Source of the DNA: Ramlibacter sp.
GTDB taxonomy: Bacteria; Pseudomonadota; Gammaproteobacteria; Burkholderiales; Burkholderiaceae_C
Length of the DNA: 64,000 bases
Direction of reading: 5' to 3'
NCBI RefSeq assembly: GCF_028291745.1
Contig: NZ_JAQGNQ010000128.1
Span: forward strand, 1 to 64,000
The translations under genes were made by a program, and so were the position numbers. This document shows positions 29,063 to 38,583 of the stretch, piece after piece; position 1 is the stretch's first letter; every line of letters begins with the position of its first letter. A model generated the notes under the pieces. That model saw nothing but the letters and a program-made list of their open reading frames with translations. It ran no database searches and was not told where the DNA came from.

Positions 29063-31330
29063 ATGCCCTATACCGTCGCCGTTCGCGCCCTGTGCGACTT
29101 CACGGCCAGGCGCGGCGACCTCGACCTGCGCTTCACCCCCTCGCCCAGCGCGCAGGAGGGCATCGCCGGGCATCAATGGGTCGCAGGGCGGCGCGGCGAT
29201 TCCTACGAGACGGAGATCAGCCTGCGGGGCGAATTCGCGGGCCTCACGGTACGTGGCCGGGCGGATGGCTACGACCCCGCGCGGCATCGTCTGGAAGAAA
29301 TCAAGACGCATCGCGGCGACCTGGCCAGGCAGCCCGCGAACCATCGCTACCTGCACTGGGCCCAGGCCAAGGTCTACGGCTGGCTGCTGTGCGAGGCGCG
29401 CGGCTTCGCCGAGCTGAATGTCGCCCTGATCTACTTCGACATCGCCAGCCAGGAGGAAACGGTCTTCGTCGAGACGCACTCGGCGCAGGCGCTGCGCGAG
29501 TTCTTCGAAGCATCCTGCCAGGACTTCCTGGCGTGGGCCGAACAGGAGGCGGAACATCGCAGCCGCCGCGACGACGGCCTGCAGGCGCTGGCCTTTCCGC
29601 ATCCGAGCTTTCGCACCGGCCAACGCGAGCTGGCCGCCTCGGTCTACAAGGGCGTGGCCAGCGGCCGCTGCCTGTTGGCGCAGGCGCCCACCGGCATCGG
29701 CAAGACCATGGGTACGGTCTTTGGCATGCTCAAGGGCGCCAAGCCGCACGGGCTCGACAAGGTGTTCTATCTCACCGCCAAGTCGACCGGCCGCGCCATG
29801 GCGCTGGACGCCGCCCGGAAGATCGGCGACAGCGCGCCCGCGCTGGGCCTGCGCGTGCTGGAACTGACCGCGCGCGCAAAGGCCTGCGAGCACCCCGACA
29901 AGGCCTGCCACGGCGACGCCTGTCCGCTGGCGCGCGGCTTCTACGATCGCCTGCCGGCCGCGCGCCGTGCCAGCCTCGGCTTGCCACGCATGGACAGCGC
30001 CGCCCTGCGTAGCGTCGCCCTGCAGCACGAGGTCTGCCCCTACTACCTGGCGCAGGAGTTGTGCCGCTGGGCCGACCTGGTGGTGGGCGACTTCAACTAC
30101 TTCTTCGACAGCAGCGCGATGCTGCACGCGATGACGCTGGCCGGCGAGTGGCGCGTCGGCGTGCTCGCCGATGAAGCGCACAACCTGGTCGAACGCGCGC
30201 GCGCCATGTATTCCGCGGACCTGCGGCAGGCGGACCTGCGCGCGCTGCGCGCCACGGCGCCGGCGCTGATCCGCTCCGCGCTCGACAAGGTCAGCCGCGC
30301 CTGGACCTCTCTGCGCAAGGCGCAGGCCGAGGGCCGGCTCGAGACCCTGCCCGACGGCTTCGTCACCGCGCTGAAATTCGCGAGCAGCGCCTTCGAGGCG
30401 CACTTCGCCGAAGCGCCGCCGGGCGCGGATCACGGCAGCCTGCAGCAGGCGTACTTCGACATCCTGGGCTTCGTGCGCCTGGCCGAATCCTTCGGTTCCC
30501 ATTCGGTGCTGGAATGGTCCGAGCCAGACAGCGCCGGCGGCCGGCCGGCCGCCACCATCCGCATCCAGAATCTCATTCCCGCGCCTTTCCTGAAGCCGCG
30601 CTTCGCCGCGGCGCGCTCGGTGACGCTGTTCTCGGCGACGCTCACCCCGGCGCGCTATTGCACCGACATGCTGGGCCTGCCGGCCGACACGGCCTGGATC
30701 GACGTCGACTCGCCGTTCGGGCCGGATCAACTCCAGGTGGAGGTGGTCAGCCGCATCTCGACGCGCTATGGCGACCGGCAGCGTTCGGTGGCGCCGATCT
30801 GCGCGCTGATCGCGCAGCAGTTCGCAAGGCGGCGGGGCAACTATCTCGCCTTCTTCAGCAGCTTCGAGTACCTGGAACTGGTGGCCTCGGAGTTCGCGCG
30901 CAGCCACCCCGACATCCCCACGTGGATGCAGGCGCGCGGCATGGATGAAGCGCAGCGCCGGCAGTTCCTCGAGCGCTTCGCACCGGGCGGCGCGGGCGTC
31001 GGCTTCGCGGTGCTCGGTGGCAGCTTCGGCGAGGGCATCGACCTGCGCGGCGACCGCCTCATCGGTGCCTTCGTCGCCACACTCGGATTGCCGCAGATGA
31101 ACCCGCGCAACGAGCAGCTCAAGGCCTGCCTGCACACGGTGTTCGGCGCCGGCTACGACTACACCTATCTCTATCCGGGCATCCAGAAGGTGGTGCAGGC
31201 CGCGGGCCGCGTGATCCGCACGCAGGAGGATCGGGGCATCGTCTACCTGATCGACGACCGCTTCGCCCGCCCTGCGGTGCGCGAGTTGCTGCCCGCCTGG
31301 TGGCGCATCGGTTCGCCCGCCACGGCCTGA
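29063..31330 (+). CDS. XPD/DinG-like ATP-dependent DNA helicase with N-terminal PD-(D/E)XK-like nuclease module
   Basis: GRADGYDPARHRLEEIKTHRGD, Walker A QAPTGIGKTMG, DEAH, Cys-rich KACEHPDKACHGDACP..EVCPYY, motif VI QAAGRVIRTQED. Confidence 0.9.
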   Translation: MPYTVAVRALCDFTARRGDLDLRFTPSPSAQEGIAGHQWVAGRRGDSYETEISLRGEFAGLTVRGRADGYDPARHRLEEIKTHRGDLARQPANHRYLHWAQAKVYGWLLCEARGFAELNVALIYFDIASQEETVFVETHSAQALREFFEASCQDFLAWAEQEAEHRSRRDDGLQALAFPHPSFRTGQRELAASVYKGVASGRCLLAQAPTGIGKTMGTVFGMLKGAKPHGLDKVFYLTAKSTGRAMALDAARKIGDSAPALGLRVLELTARAKACEHPDKACHGDACPLARGFYDRLPAARRASLGLPRMDSAALRSVALQHEVCPYYLAQELCRWADLVVGDFNYFFDSSAMLHAMTLAGEWRVGVLADEAHNLVERARAMYSADLRQADLRALRATAPALIRSALDKVSRAWTSLRKAQAEGRLETLPDGFVTALKFASSAFEAHFAEAPPGADHGSLQQAYFDILGFVRLAESFGSHSVLEWSEPDSAGGRPAATIRIQNLIPAPFLKPRFAAARSVTLFSATLTPARYCTDMLGLPADTAWIDVDSPFGPDQLQVEVVSRISTRYGDRQRSVAPICALIAQQFARRRGNYLAFFSSFEYLELVASEFARSHPDIPTWMQARGMDEAQRRQFLERFAPGGAGVGFAVLGGSFGEGIDLRGDRLIGAFVATLGLPQMNPRNEQLKACLHTVFGAGYDYTYLYPGIQKVVQAAGRVIRTQEDRGIVYLIDDRFARPAVRELLPAWWRIGSPATA

Positions 31331-31495
31331 GGATCGTTGCGTGCTCATCGACCTGATCGACGGCACCTAGGACTGTTCCGCCATTTCCACGGGCTGCGCC
31401 GCATTCAGGCAAAAAGGTCTGAGGGATATCTTCATCGCGTGGAAATGAGAACGACGGCGTATGCACCAGCGCCGGGTCGCAATGTCATCCGACCA

Positions 31496-32476
31496 TCACA
31501 TGTCCCGCATGTCGTGCATGTGATGCGCGCCGGCGCCATGCGTGCCTGGTGCCGTCACGCCGAGGATGCCCACCAGCACCAGGACCAGCGCACCCAGCGC
31601 CACTTCCAGCAGGACGCTGGCCTGCAGCCGTCGCAGCGCCTGCAGGCGTGCGGCCTGCGACGCTGCCGATTGCGCGGCCGGCGCCAGCAGCAGGCGATTG
31701 CTCGCGGCCAGCAGCAGCATGAGCCCGAACGCGGACAGCTTTGCCAGCAGCACCAGGCCGTACTTCGTGGCGACGAGATCGCGCGGCGTGTCCAGCAACC
31801 ACAGGGCATTGCCCAGGCCCGTCAATGCCAGCACGCCCACGGCAACCATGCCGGGCAGCGAGAACAGGCGAGCCGCTGCGGCGGCCAGGTCGGCCGAGGC
31901 CGGCTCCGCGCTCTTGCACGCGCGCCGGATCACCAGCCACAGCGGCGGCAACATCCCGAGCCACACGCTGGCGGCCAGCAGGTGCACGGCATCCACGAGC
32001 GCGTGCAGCGGCTGCGTGCCGACGGCGTGCCCGGCCCACCCGAGGCTGCAGACGACCAGCAGGGCCAGACCTGCAGTGATCCAGTGCCGCGGTGGCGACC
32101 CGCCACCTTGCTTGCCCGCGGGCCACAGCAACAGCACCGCGATCGCCAGCCACAGCGTCGCGCGCAGCGACCACACGTGGCCGAAGGTGGTCTGCGCCAC
32201 GACGGTGCCCAGGACGGAAGGCGTGAGGGCCTCGGCCGCCGGCCGCCCGCTCATGCTGATCGCGAGCAGCCCCAGCCAGGCGAGCCACGAGACCGCCCCC
32301 GCGACCACGCCGCTGATCGCAAGCGCGCGCAACTGGCCACGCACCCGCAGGGCGAGTGCCGCGCTGCCGGCAGGCGGGGCGATGCGGCGCAGCACCAGGA
32401 TCTGGAACGCGAAGGCGCCGGCCAGCAGCGCCGACGCGGCGATGTGGGCGGCCTTGACCCAGGCGAGAGCGGACAC
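31496..32476 (-). CDS. copD: CopD family copper resistance membrane protein
   Basis: Multi-TM; VKAAHIAASALLAGAFAF, HLLAASVWLGMLPPLWLV; GTG start at 32476 overlapping the copC stop. Confidence 0.88.
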   Translation of the reverse strand: MSALAWVKAAHIAASALLAGAFAFQILVLRRIAPPAGSAALALRVRGQLRALAISGVVAGAVSWLAWLGLLAISMSGRPAAEALTPSVLGTVVAQTTFGHVWSLRATLWLAIAVLLLWPAGKQGGGSPPRHWITAGLALLVVCSLGWAGHAVGTQPLHALVDAVHLLAASVWLGMLPPLWLVIRRACKSAEPASADLAAAAARLFSLPGMVAVGVLALTGLGNALWLLDTPRDLVATKYGLVLLAKLSAFGLMLLLAASNRLLLAPAAQSAASQAARLQALRRLQASVLLEVALGALVLVLVGILGVTAPGTHGAGAHHMHDMRDM

Positions 32477-32835
32477 TAGGGCGCGACGTGGAACGCGAAC
32501 CGGCCTTCGGAAACGTGCGTGTCGACGGAGACGATGCGCCACACCGCGAGGTAGGCGCCGGCGCCCAGCTTCGTGAGCGGCACGTGCAGCAGCTTGCGGT
32601 CCTTGGGGTCCACCTGCACGGCCGCCGTGTCCACCCGCTTGCCCTGGGCATCGAGCACTTGCACGCTGCTGAACGCGGGCTCCACCCCCTCGGTGAACCA
32701 CAGGCGCAGTTCCGGCGGCGCCACCTTCACGGTGGAGCCAACCTTGGGATCGGCCTTGTCCAGAAACGCGTGCGCGCCGGCGGCGAGACAGAAGCAGGCC
32801 GCCAGCACCGCGACCAGGAAGTTGCGTGATTTCAT
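32476..32835 (-). CDS. copC: CopC-like periplasmic copper resistance protein
   Basis: Signal peptide then HAFLDKADPKVGSTVKVAPPELRLWFTEGVEPAFSSVQV; C-terminal VWRIVSVDTHVSEGRFAFHV. Confidence 0.92.
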   Translation of the reverse strand: MKSRNFLVAVLAACFCLAAGAHAFLDKADPKVGSTVKVAPPELRLWFTEGVEPAFSSVQVLDAQGKRVDTAAVQVDPKDRKLLHVPLTKLGAGAYLAVWRIVSVDTHVSEGRFAFHVAP

Positions 32836-33148
32836 CGGGCCGACGCCAGCAGGGGGCGCCCCAGGGATTGCGGGAACAGATCGTCGAGGAAGAAGTGCAG
32901 CTGCGCAAGCACGCCCACGCCGATGTCGGTCGTGGAAAGAACCGCTGGCCGACGGAGCCGTGGGCGCCTGCTGGATCCGGCAAGGCAGCGAGGGTGGCGG
33001 CAGTGGATGCGCATGGCGGATGTGGTGGTCGTTCTCGGCGCGAGCGTAGCGCGGATTGGCCGGCCTCGGGAAAACGCGGAGGGGGGCTGGCGCCGGGGGC
33101 CACAGAATCGCGTCGCCCTCATGGACGACCGGAGCCTGGAGACCGAAC

Positions 33149-34129
33149 ATGCCCGCCAGCCTTCCCTTACGCCGCCGCACCTGCCTGGCCGCCGCCGGCG
33201 CCCTGCTGGTACCCGGCCTGCGCGCGCAGCGCACGTATCCCGAGCGCCCGATCAAGGCGGTGGTGCCCAATGCGCCCGGCAGCTCGGTGGACACCATAGG
33301 GCGGGTCGCCACGATGGAGATGGCCAAGGTGCTGGGCCAGCCGCTCGTGATCGACAACCGCGCGGGCGCGGCCGGTGCGATCGGCGTGGAGGCGGTGCGC
33401 AATGCCGCGCCGGATGGCTACACGGTGCTGGTGGGCTCCAGCAGCGCGATCTCGGTCGCCCCCTTCCTGCAGAAGGCCGTGACTTACCAGCCGCTGCGCG
33501 ACTTCGACCTGGTCTCGCTGATCGCCCTGCTGCCCAACGTGCTGGTGTGCAACCCGCAGCTGCCGGTGCAGAACGTGCGCGATTTCATCGCCTATGCCAG
33601 GAGCAAGAATGGGGACCTGCGCATGGCCTCGGCCGGCATCGGCTCGGTGAGCCACCTGGCAGGCGCGGCCTTTCAGACGGCTGCCGGCGTGAAGGCGCTG
33701 CACGTGCCGTACAAGGGCGGCAGCCAGGGCGTGGCTTCGGTCGTCTCGGGCGAGACCGATTGGGTATTGACGCCGGCGCCCGCTGCAATGGCGCTGGTGG
33801 CCGGCAAGCGCTTGAAATTGCTCGGGCACAGCATGGCGCCAGGCACGCAGCCGCTCGGCGCCACGCCTGCGATCGGCAGCGAGTTGCCGGGGTTCGAATT
33901 CGCCAGCTGGATCGGGCTGATGGCGCCCAAGGGGCTGCCGGCGGGCGCGACCGATGCGTTGGTGAGGGCGGTTGCCGTGGCGGTGCAGCGCAGCGAGGTG
34001 CAGAAGTCCTTCGAGCTCAATGGCGCGGTGGCGCACGCCTCGACGCCCGAGGAGTTCCGCGCGTACCTGGTGCGTGACATCGAGACGACGCGGCATGCGA
34101 TTGCGGCGGCGGGCGTGCAGGCGGAGTAG
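33149..34129 (+). CDS. Bug/TctC-family substrate-binding protein
   Basis: [47 protein letters not shown]. Confidence 0.92.
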   Translation: MPASLPLRRRTCLAAAGALLVPGLRAQRTYPERPIKAVVPNAPGSSVDTIGRVATMEMAKVLGQPLVIDNRAGAAGAIGVEAVRNAAPDGYTVLVGSSSAISVAPFLQKAVTYQPLRDFDLVSLIALLPNVLVCNPQLPVQNVRDFIAYARSKNGDLRMASAGIGSVSHLAGAAFQTAAGVKALHVPYKGGSQGVASVVSGETDWVLTPAPAAMALVAGKRLKLLGHSMAPGTQPLGATPAIGSELPGFEFASWIGLMAPKGLPAGATDALVRAVAVAVQRSEVQKSFELNGAVAHASTPEEFRAYLVRDIETTRHAIAAAGVQAE

Positions 34130-34190
34130 GGTGCATGATCGACTGCACGAGGGCGGGGCACATTCCTGCGATCCCCGGCGGAGACCCGCA

Positions 34191-34406
34191 TTGAGCGCCA
34201 TCAATACATCATCGCGTTGCGCCTGCGGCATCGACGCGCACGCCCACGTCGTGCCCGAGAATTTCCCGAAACACGCAGGCGCGGCCATGCCGGTCGACTG
34301 GCCCTCGATGGTGGCGGCCGCCGGCTTCGATGAAGCCACGGTGCAGCGGCTGGTGCATCGCAATGCCGAGCGCTTTCTCGGCCTGACCAAGGAAACGACC
34401 CCATGA
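34191..34406 (+). pseudogene. Amidohydrolase remnant (internal deletion)
   Basis: Only ~71 aa: CGIDAHAHVVPENFPKHAG (metal-site N-terminus) fused to GFDEATVQRLVHRNAERFLGL (typical C-terminus); the barrel between is missing. Confidence 0.7.
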
Positions 34407-35320
34407 GCCCCTGGATCGATGGACTGCGCAGCGTGGCGCTGAACGTGCCCGACCTCGCGCACGCCGAGGAGTTCTACACGCGCACCTGGCATCTCGAAGT
34501 GGCGGGGCGTGGCGAGAACGTGCTCTACCTGCGGGGCAGCGGCAGCGATGCCTACCTGTTCGCGCTGCATCAGGGCGGCGGCGCGGCGCAGATCCGCCAC
34601 GTCACCTTGCGCGCGCGCAGCCGCGAAGCCTTGGACGCGGTGCGCGCCAACGTGCTGCGCGCCGGCGGCAAGGTGCTGGCCGAGCCGCAGGAACTCGCAG
34701 GTGATCCCGCTGGCGGTACTGGCCTGACGGTGCAGGATCCACATGGCCGCACGTTGCAGGTGGTCTGGGGCGACGCGCGCCGGGCCGAGGCGCCGCCGGT
34801 CAGGGACCGGCCGATCCGCCTCACGCACGCGGTGTTGAACAGCCATGCGGTGGACGAGACGCGCCAGTTCCTGCAGGACGCGCTGGGTTTCCGGGTCGCG
34901 GACCGCACGGGGATCATGGCCTTCATGAACTGCAACAGCGATCACCACACGATCGCGATCGGCATCACGGACAACGACGCTCTGAACCACATCGCCTTCC
35001 TGATGCCGGACTTCGAGTCGGTGATGCGCGGCGGCGGCCGCATGAAGGACGCGGGCTTCCCGATTCACTGGGGACCTGGCCGGCATGGTCCCGGCAACAA
35101 CCTGTTCAACTACTTCATCGATCCCTTCGGCGTCGTGATCGAGTACACGGCCGAAGTGCAGCAGGTCGACGACAGCTACGAGTCGCACGGCCCCGAGTTC
35201 TGGAAGTGGCCGCCGGGCCGCCTGGACCAGTGGGGCATTGCGAGCGCGCCCTCCGCCACCTTGAAGGAAGCGCAAAGGCGCGTGCTCTTCGCGCCGCACC
35301 CCGATTACCTGGAGAGCTGA
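34403..35320 (+). CDS. VOC-family protein, extradiol dioxygenase-like
   Basis: Two VOC modules; LRSVALNVPDLAHAEEFYT, THAVLNSHAVDETRQFLQDALGFRV, LNHIAFLMPDFESV, NYFIDPFGVVIEYTAEV. Confidence 0.88.
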   Translation: MSPWIDGLRSVALNVPDLAHAEEFYTRTWHLEVAGRGENVLYLRGSGSDAYLFALHQGGGAAQIRHVTLRARSREALDAVRANVLRAGGKVLAEPQELAGDPAGGTGLTVQDPHGRTLQVVWGDARRAEAPPVRDRPIRLTHAVLNSHAVDETRQFLQDALGFRVADRTGIMAFMNCNSDHHTIAIGITDNDALNHIAFLMPDFESVMRGGGRMKDAGFPIHWGPGRHGPGNNLFNYFIDPFGVVIEYTAEVQQVDDSYESHGPEFWKWPPGRLDQWGIASAPSATLKEAQRRVLFAPHPDYLES

Positions 35321-35360
35321 CAAGCATGAAGTTCGTCAGCCAACCCGAAGCGGCCTGAAC

Positions 35361-36887
35361 GTGTTCGACGTCGCGATCGTCGGCTACGGGCCGGCGGGGC
35401 AGGTGGCCGCCGCCTTGCTCGGGCAGGCGGGGCTGCAGGTCTACGCCTGCGACCGGCTCGCCGAGGTCTACCGGATCCCGCGCGCGGTCGCCCTGGATCA
35501 CGAGATCCTGCGCGTGTTCCAGCAGCTCGGGGTGGAGGCGGCGATCCGGCCTTGGTGCGAGCCCTTCACGCCTTCGGAGTACTACGGCGTCGACGGCCGC
35601 CTGATCCGCCGGATGACGATGGTGGCGCCGCCCTATCCGCAGGGCTACACGCCTTCGATGGTCTTCACGCAGCCCGAGGTGGAGCGCGTGCTGCGCGAGC
35701 GCGTTGCGCAAATGGCCAGAGTGCGCGTGGAGCTCGGCGTGGAGATGCGCCGCATCACGCAGGACGAGCATGGCGTGCAGCTGGAGATCGAAAGCGCGGA
35801 GGGCCGGCTCACGCAGGTCCAGGCGAAGTACGCGATCGCCTGCGACGGCGGCTCCAGCACGGTCCGCACGCAATTCGACATGCCGCTCGAAGACCTGGAC
35901 TTCGACGAGCCCTGGCTGGTGGTCGATGTGCTCGTGAACGAGCAGGGCCTGGCCAAGCTGCCGGCGGTGAGCGTGCAGTACTGCGAGCCCGATCGGCCTT
36001 GTACGCTGGTGATCGGACCGAAGAATCACCGGCGCTGGGAGATCTCGCTCAAGCCCGGCGAAGACCCGCAGCAAGCCGCGGCGCCCGCGGCGACGTGGCA
36101 GCATCTCGCCCGCTGGCTCACCCCGGCCGACGGCACCCTGTGGCGCCAGGCGAGCTACCGCTTTCACGCGCTGGTCGCCGCGCAATGGCGGCGCGGCCGC
36201 GTCTTCCTGGCCGGCGATGCGGCGCATATGCAGCCGCCCTTTCTGGGGCAGGGCATGTGCCAGGGCGTGCGCGATGCCGCCAACCTCAGCTGGAAGCTCG
36301 CCGCCGTGCTGCACGGCGAGGTGCAGGCTGCGGCGGCCGAGGCGCTGCTGGACTCCTACGGCGTCGAACGCAAGGCCCACGTGCGCGAACTGACCAGCCG
36401 CATCAAGGCCGTCGGCGCGGTGATCTGCGAGCGCGATCCCGCCCGCGCCCGTGCCCGCGACGAGCGCCTGCTGGCCGAGTGCGGCGGTGTGGTGAAAGAC
36501 ACGCCGCGGCAAGACCTGCTGCCGGCGCTGTCGCAAGGCCTGCTGTCGCGCCATGCCCATGCCGCGCGCGGCCAGCTCTTTCCGCAGCCGTGGATCGCGG
36601 CCGAGGGAGGACGCCGCCACCTCGACGAGGTCTTCGGCAACGGCTGGCGCCTGGTGCTTGCGGCGGGCACGCCGGTGCCTGCCGCAGCCAAGGCGCTCCC
36701 CGGCCTGCGTGTGCTGCGCAGCGAGGAGCTGAACGAGACCGAAGGCGTGCTGGCCGCCTGGTTCGGTAAAAACGAGCTTGCGGGTGCGCTCGTGCGGCCC
36801 GACAACTACGTCTTTGGCGTGGCGCCGGGCGCCGACCAGGCGGGTGCGCTGGTCGAGGAAGCGGCCGCGGCACTTGGTTTGATCTAA
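35361..36887 (+). CDS. FAD-dependent aromatic hydroxylase (MhpA-like)
   Basis: DVAIVGYGPAGQVAAALLGQAG, CDGGSSTVR, RVFLAGDAAHMQPPFLGQGMCQGVRDAANLSWKL. Confidence 0.9.
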   Translation: MFDVAIVGYGPAGQVAAALLGQAGLQVYACDRLAEVYRIPRAVALDHEILRVFQQLGVEAAIRPWCEPFTPSEYYGVDGRLIRRMTMVAPPYPQGYTPSMVFTQPEVERVLRERVAQMARVRVELGVEMRRITQDEHGVQLEIESAEGRLTQVQAKYAIACDGGSSTVRTQFDMPLEDLDFDEPWLVVDVLVNEQGLAKLPAVSVQYCEPDRPCTLVIGPKNHRRWEISLKPGEDPQQAAAPAATWQHLARWLTPADGTLWRQASYRFHALVAAQWRRGRVFLAGDAAHMQPPFLGQGMCQGVRDAANLSWKLAAVLHGEVQAAAAEALLDSYGVERKAHVRELTSRIKAVGAVICERDPARARARDERLLAECGGVVKDTPRQDLLPALSQGLLSRHAHAARGQLFPQPWIAAEGGRRHLDEVFGNGWRLVLAAGTPVPAAAKALPGLRVLRSEELNETEGVLAAWFGKNELAGALVRPDNYVFGVAPGADQAGALVEEAAAALGLI

Positions 36888-36896
36888 GCTGATCGC

Positions 36897-37559
36897 ATGA
36901 CTGAACTGGCCCTGTACCACTCCCCCGGCGCGTGCTCGCGCGTGCCGCTGATCCTGCTTGCCAAGGCGCAGGCCGACTACGACCTGCGCATCGTTCGCAT
37001 CCCCGCGGGCGAGCACCGCGCACCGGCGTTCCAGCAGGTCAATGCCAAGGGCAAGGTGCCCGTGCTGGTGCGCAACGGCGAGGCGCTGACCGAGAACGTC
37101 GCGATCGTCAGCTTCCTCGCGCAGCAGTTCCAGCAGGCGCGCCTGCTGCCCAATCCGCTCGATGGCTGGGGTTACGCGCAGGCGCTGTCCTGGCTGGCCT
37201 GGGGCGCGACCACGCTGCAGCCGCTGGTGGGCCGCATCCGCTCGCCGCAGCGGATCGCCGAGGGCGAGCAGGCCCAGGCCAGCGTCAAGGCAATGGGGGT
37301 CGCCGAACTGCAGCGCTCGCTGCAACTGGCCGACCAGCGCCTGGCCGGCCGCCCCTGGCTGGCCGCTGACGACTGGATGGCGCCCGATGTCTACCTGTTC
37401 TGGGTGGTCACGCGCGGCACGGAAAACGGCGTCGACCTGGCGAAGCTGCCCAACGTCGCCGCGCACTTCGCGCGACTGCAGCAGGACGCGGTGGTGCTGC
37501 GGGCGCTCGAACGCGAGGCCGCCGCTGCAGCGGCACTGCCGCCGCCCGCCTCTCACTGA
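36897..37559 (+). CDS. Glutathione S-transferase
   Basis: LYHSPGACSRVPLILL, NAKGKVPVLVRNGEALTENVAIVSFLA. Confidence 0.93.
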   Translation: MTELALYHSPGACSRVPLILLAKAQADYDLRIVRIPAGEHRAPAFQQVNAKGKVPVLVRNGEALTENVAIVSFLAQQFQQARLLPNPLDGWGYAQALSWLAWGATTLQPLVGRIRSPQRIAEGEQAQASVKAMGVAELQRSLQLADQRLAGRPWLAADDWMAPDVYLFWVVTRGTENGVDLAKLPNVAAHFARLQQDAVVLRALEREAAAAAALPPPASH

Positions 37560-37603
37560 AATTCCAACAGGCCGCCCGCCGGCCCAGATCGAGGAGACCG
37601 CAG

Positions 37604-38575
37604 ATGAAGCGTAGAGCGTTCCTTGTTTCGACTGGCGCCGCGGCGCTGGTGGGCGGGCTGCCTGCGTGGGCCCAGTCCTGGCCCGACAAGCCGGTCAAGT
37701 TGATCCTGTCGCAGCCGGCCGGATCGGGGCCGGATGCGATGGCGCGCATGCTGGGCGAGCAGCTTGCGCGCAAGTGGAACCAGGCCGTGGTGGTGGACAA
37801 CAAGCCCGGGGGCCAGAACGCGATCGGCGCGCAGGCCGCCGCCAAGGCGGCGCCCGACGGCTACAACTTCTACTACGCGACGACCGCGGCACTGGTCACC
37901 AATCCCTACCTGTTCAAGACGCTGCCCTACGATCCGCGCAAGGACTTCGTGCCGGTGGCGATGATCGGCATGGTGCCCTTCGCCCTGTGCGTGAACACTA
38001 ACTCGTCGATCAAGTCGCTGGCCGACCTGGTGGCCTATGCGAAAGCAAATCCGGGCAAGCTGACCATCGCCAATGAAGGGCCCAAGACCTTCGGCGGCAT
38101 GATGACGCGCCTGTTCGCGCAGCAGCTCGGGTTGCAGGTGAACCCGGTCCCTTATGTCTCCGTCGGGGCGGCGGTGGTCGACACCATAGGCGGCCAGACC
38201 GAGGCCGTGCTGGTCGACGTCCCCGCGATCATGCAGATGGCCAAGGCCGGCAAGCTGCGTCCCATTGCCGTGACCACGGCCAAGCCTGTGTTCGGCCTGG
38301 AGAGCGTGCCGCCGATGGCCACCGTGATCCCCGGCTTCGACTATGCGGGCTGGCATGGCGTGGTGGCGCCGGTGGGCACGCCGGCCGCGGCGATCCAGCG
38401 CTTCAACCGCGACCTCGACGCCTTGCTTACCGACAAGGAGATGGCCGCACGGATCCTCGCCGTGGGCCCGATCACCGAAGGCGCCGGCACGCCGGAGCAG
38501 ATGGCGGGCTTCCTGCAGGCGGAGCACCAGCGCTGGAGCAAGCTGACGCGCGACGTGGGCATCCTGCCGGAATGA
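37604..38575 (+). CDS. Bug/TctC-family substrate-binding protein
   Basis: KLILSQPAGSGPDAMARMLG, VDNKPGGQNAIGAQAAAKA. Confidence 0.92.
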   Translation: MKRRAFLVSTGAAALVGGLPAWAQSWPDKPVKLILSQPAGSGPDAMARMLGEQLARKWNQAVVVDNKPGGQNAIGAQAAAKAAPDGYNFYYATTAALVTNPYLFKTLPYDPRKDFVPVAMIGMVPFALCVNTNSSIKSLADLVAYAKANPGKLTIANEGPKTFGGMMTRLFAQQLGLQVNPVPYVSVGAAVVDTIGGQTEAVLVDVPAIMQMAKAGKLRPIAVTTAKPVFGLESVPPMATVIPGFDYAGWHGVVAPVGTPAAAIQRFNRDLDALLTDKEMAARILAVGPITEGAGTPEQMAGFLQAEHQRWSKLTRDVGILPE

Positions 38576-38583
38576 GGCGCACC

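Noticed and set aside
29018-31366. 782-aa minus-strand ORF opposite the helicase
   Set aside because: Antisense shadow ORF of a high-GC gene; composition is Arg/Gly/Ala/His-rich with no domain motif, while the plus strand shows clear helicase motifs.
31382-31447. CATTTCCACG / CGTGGAAATG 10-bp inverted repeat near the copD stop
   Set aside because: 46-nt loop and short arms; could be chance, no further support.
35115-37556. 813-aa minus-strand ORF
   Set aside because: Shadow ORF spanning VOC, MhpA-like and GST genes on the opposite strand.
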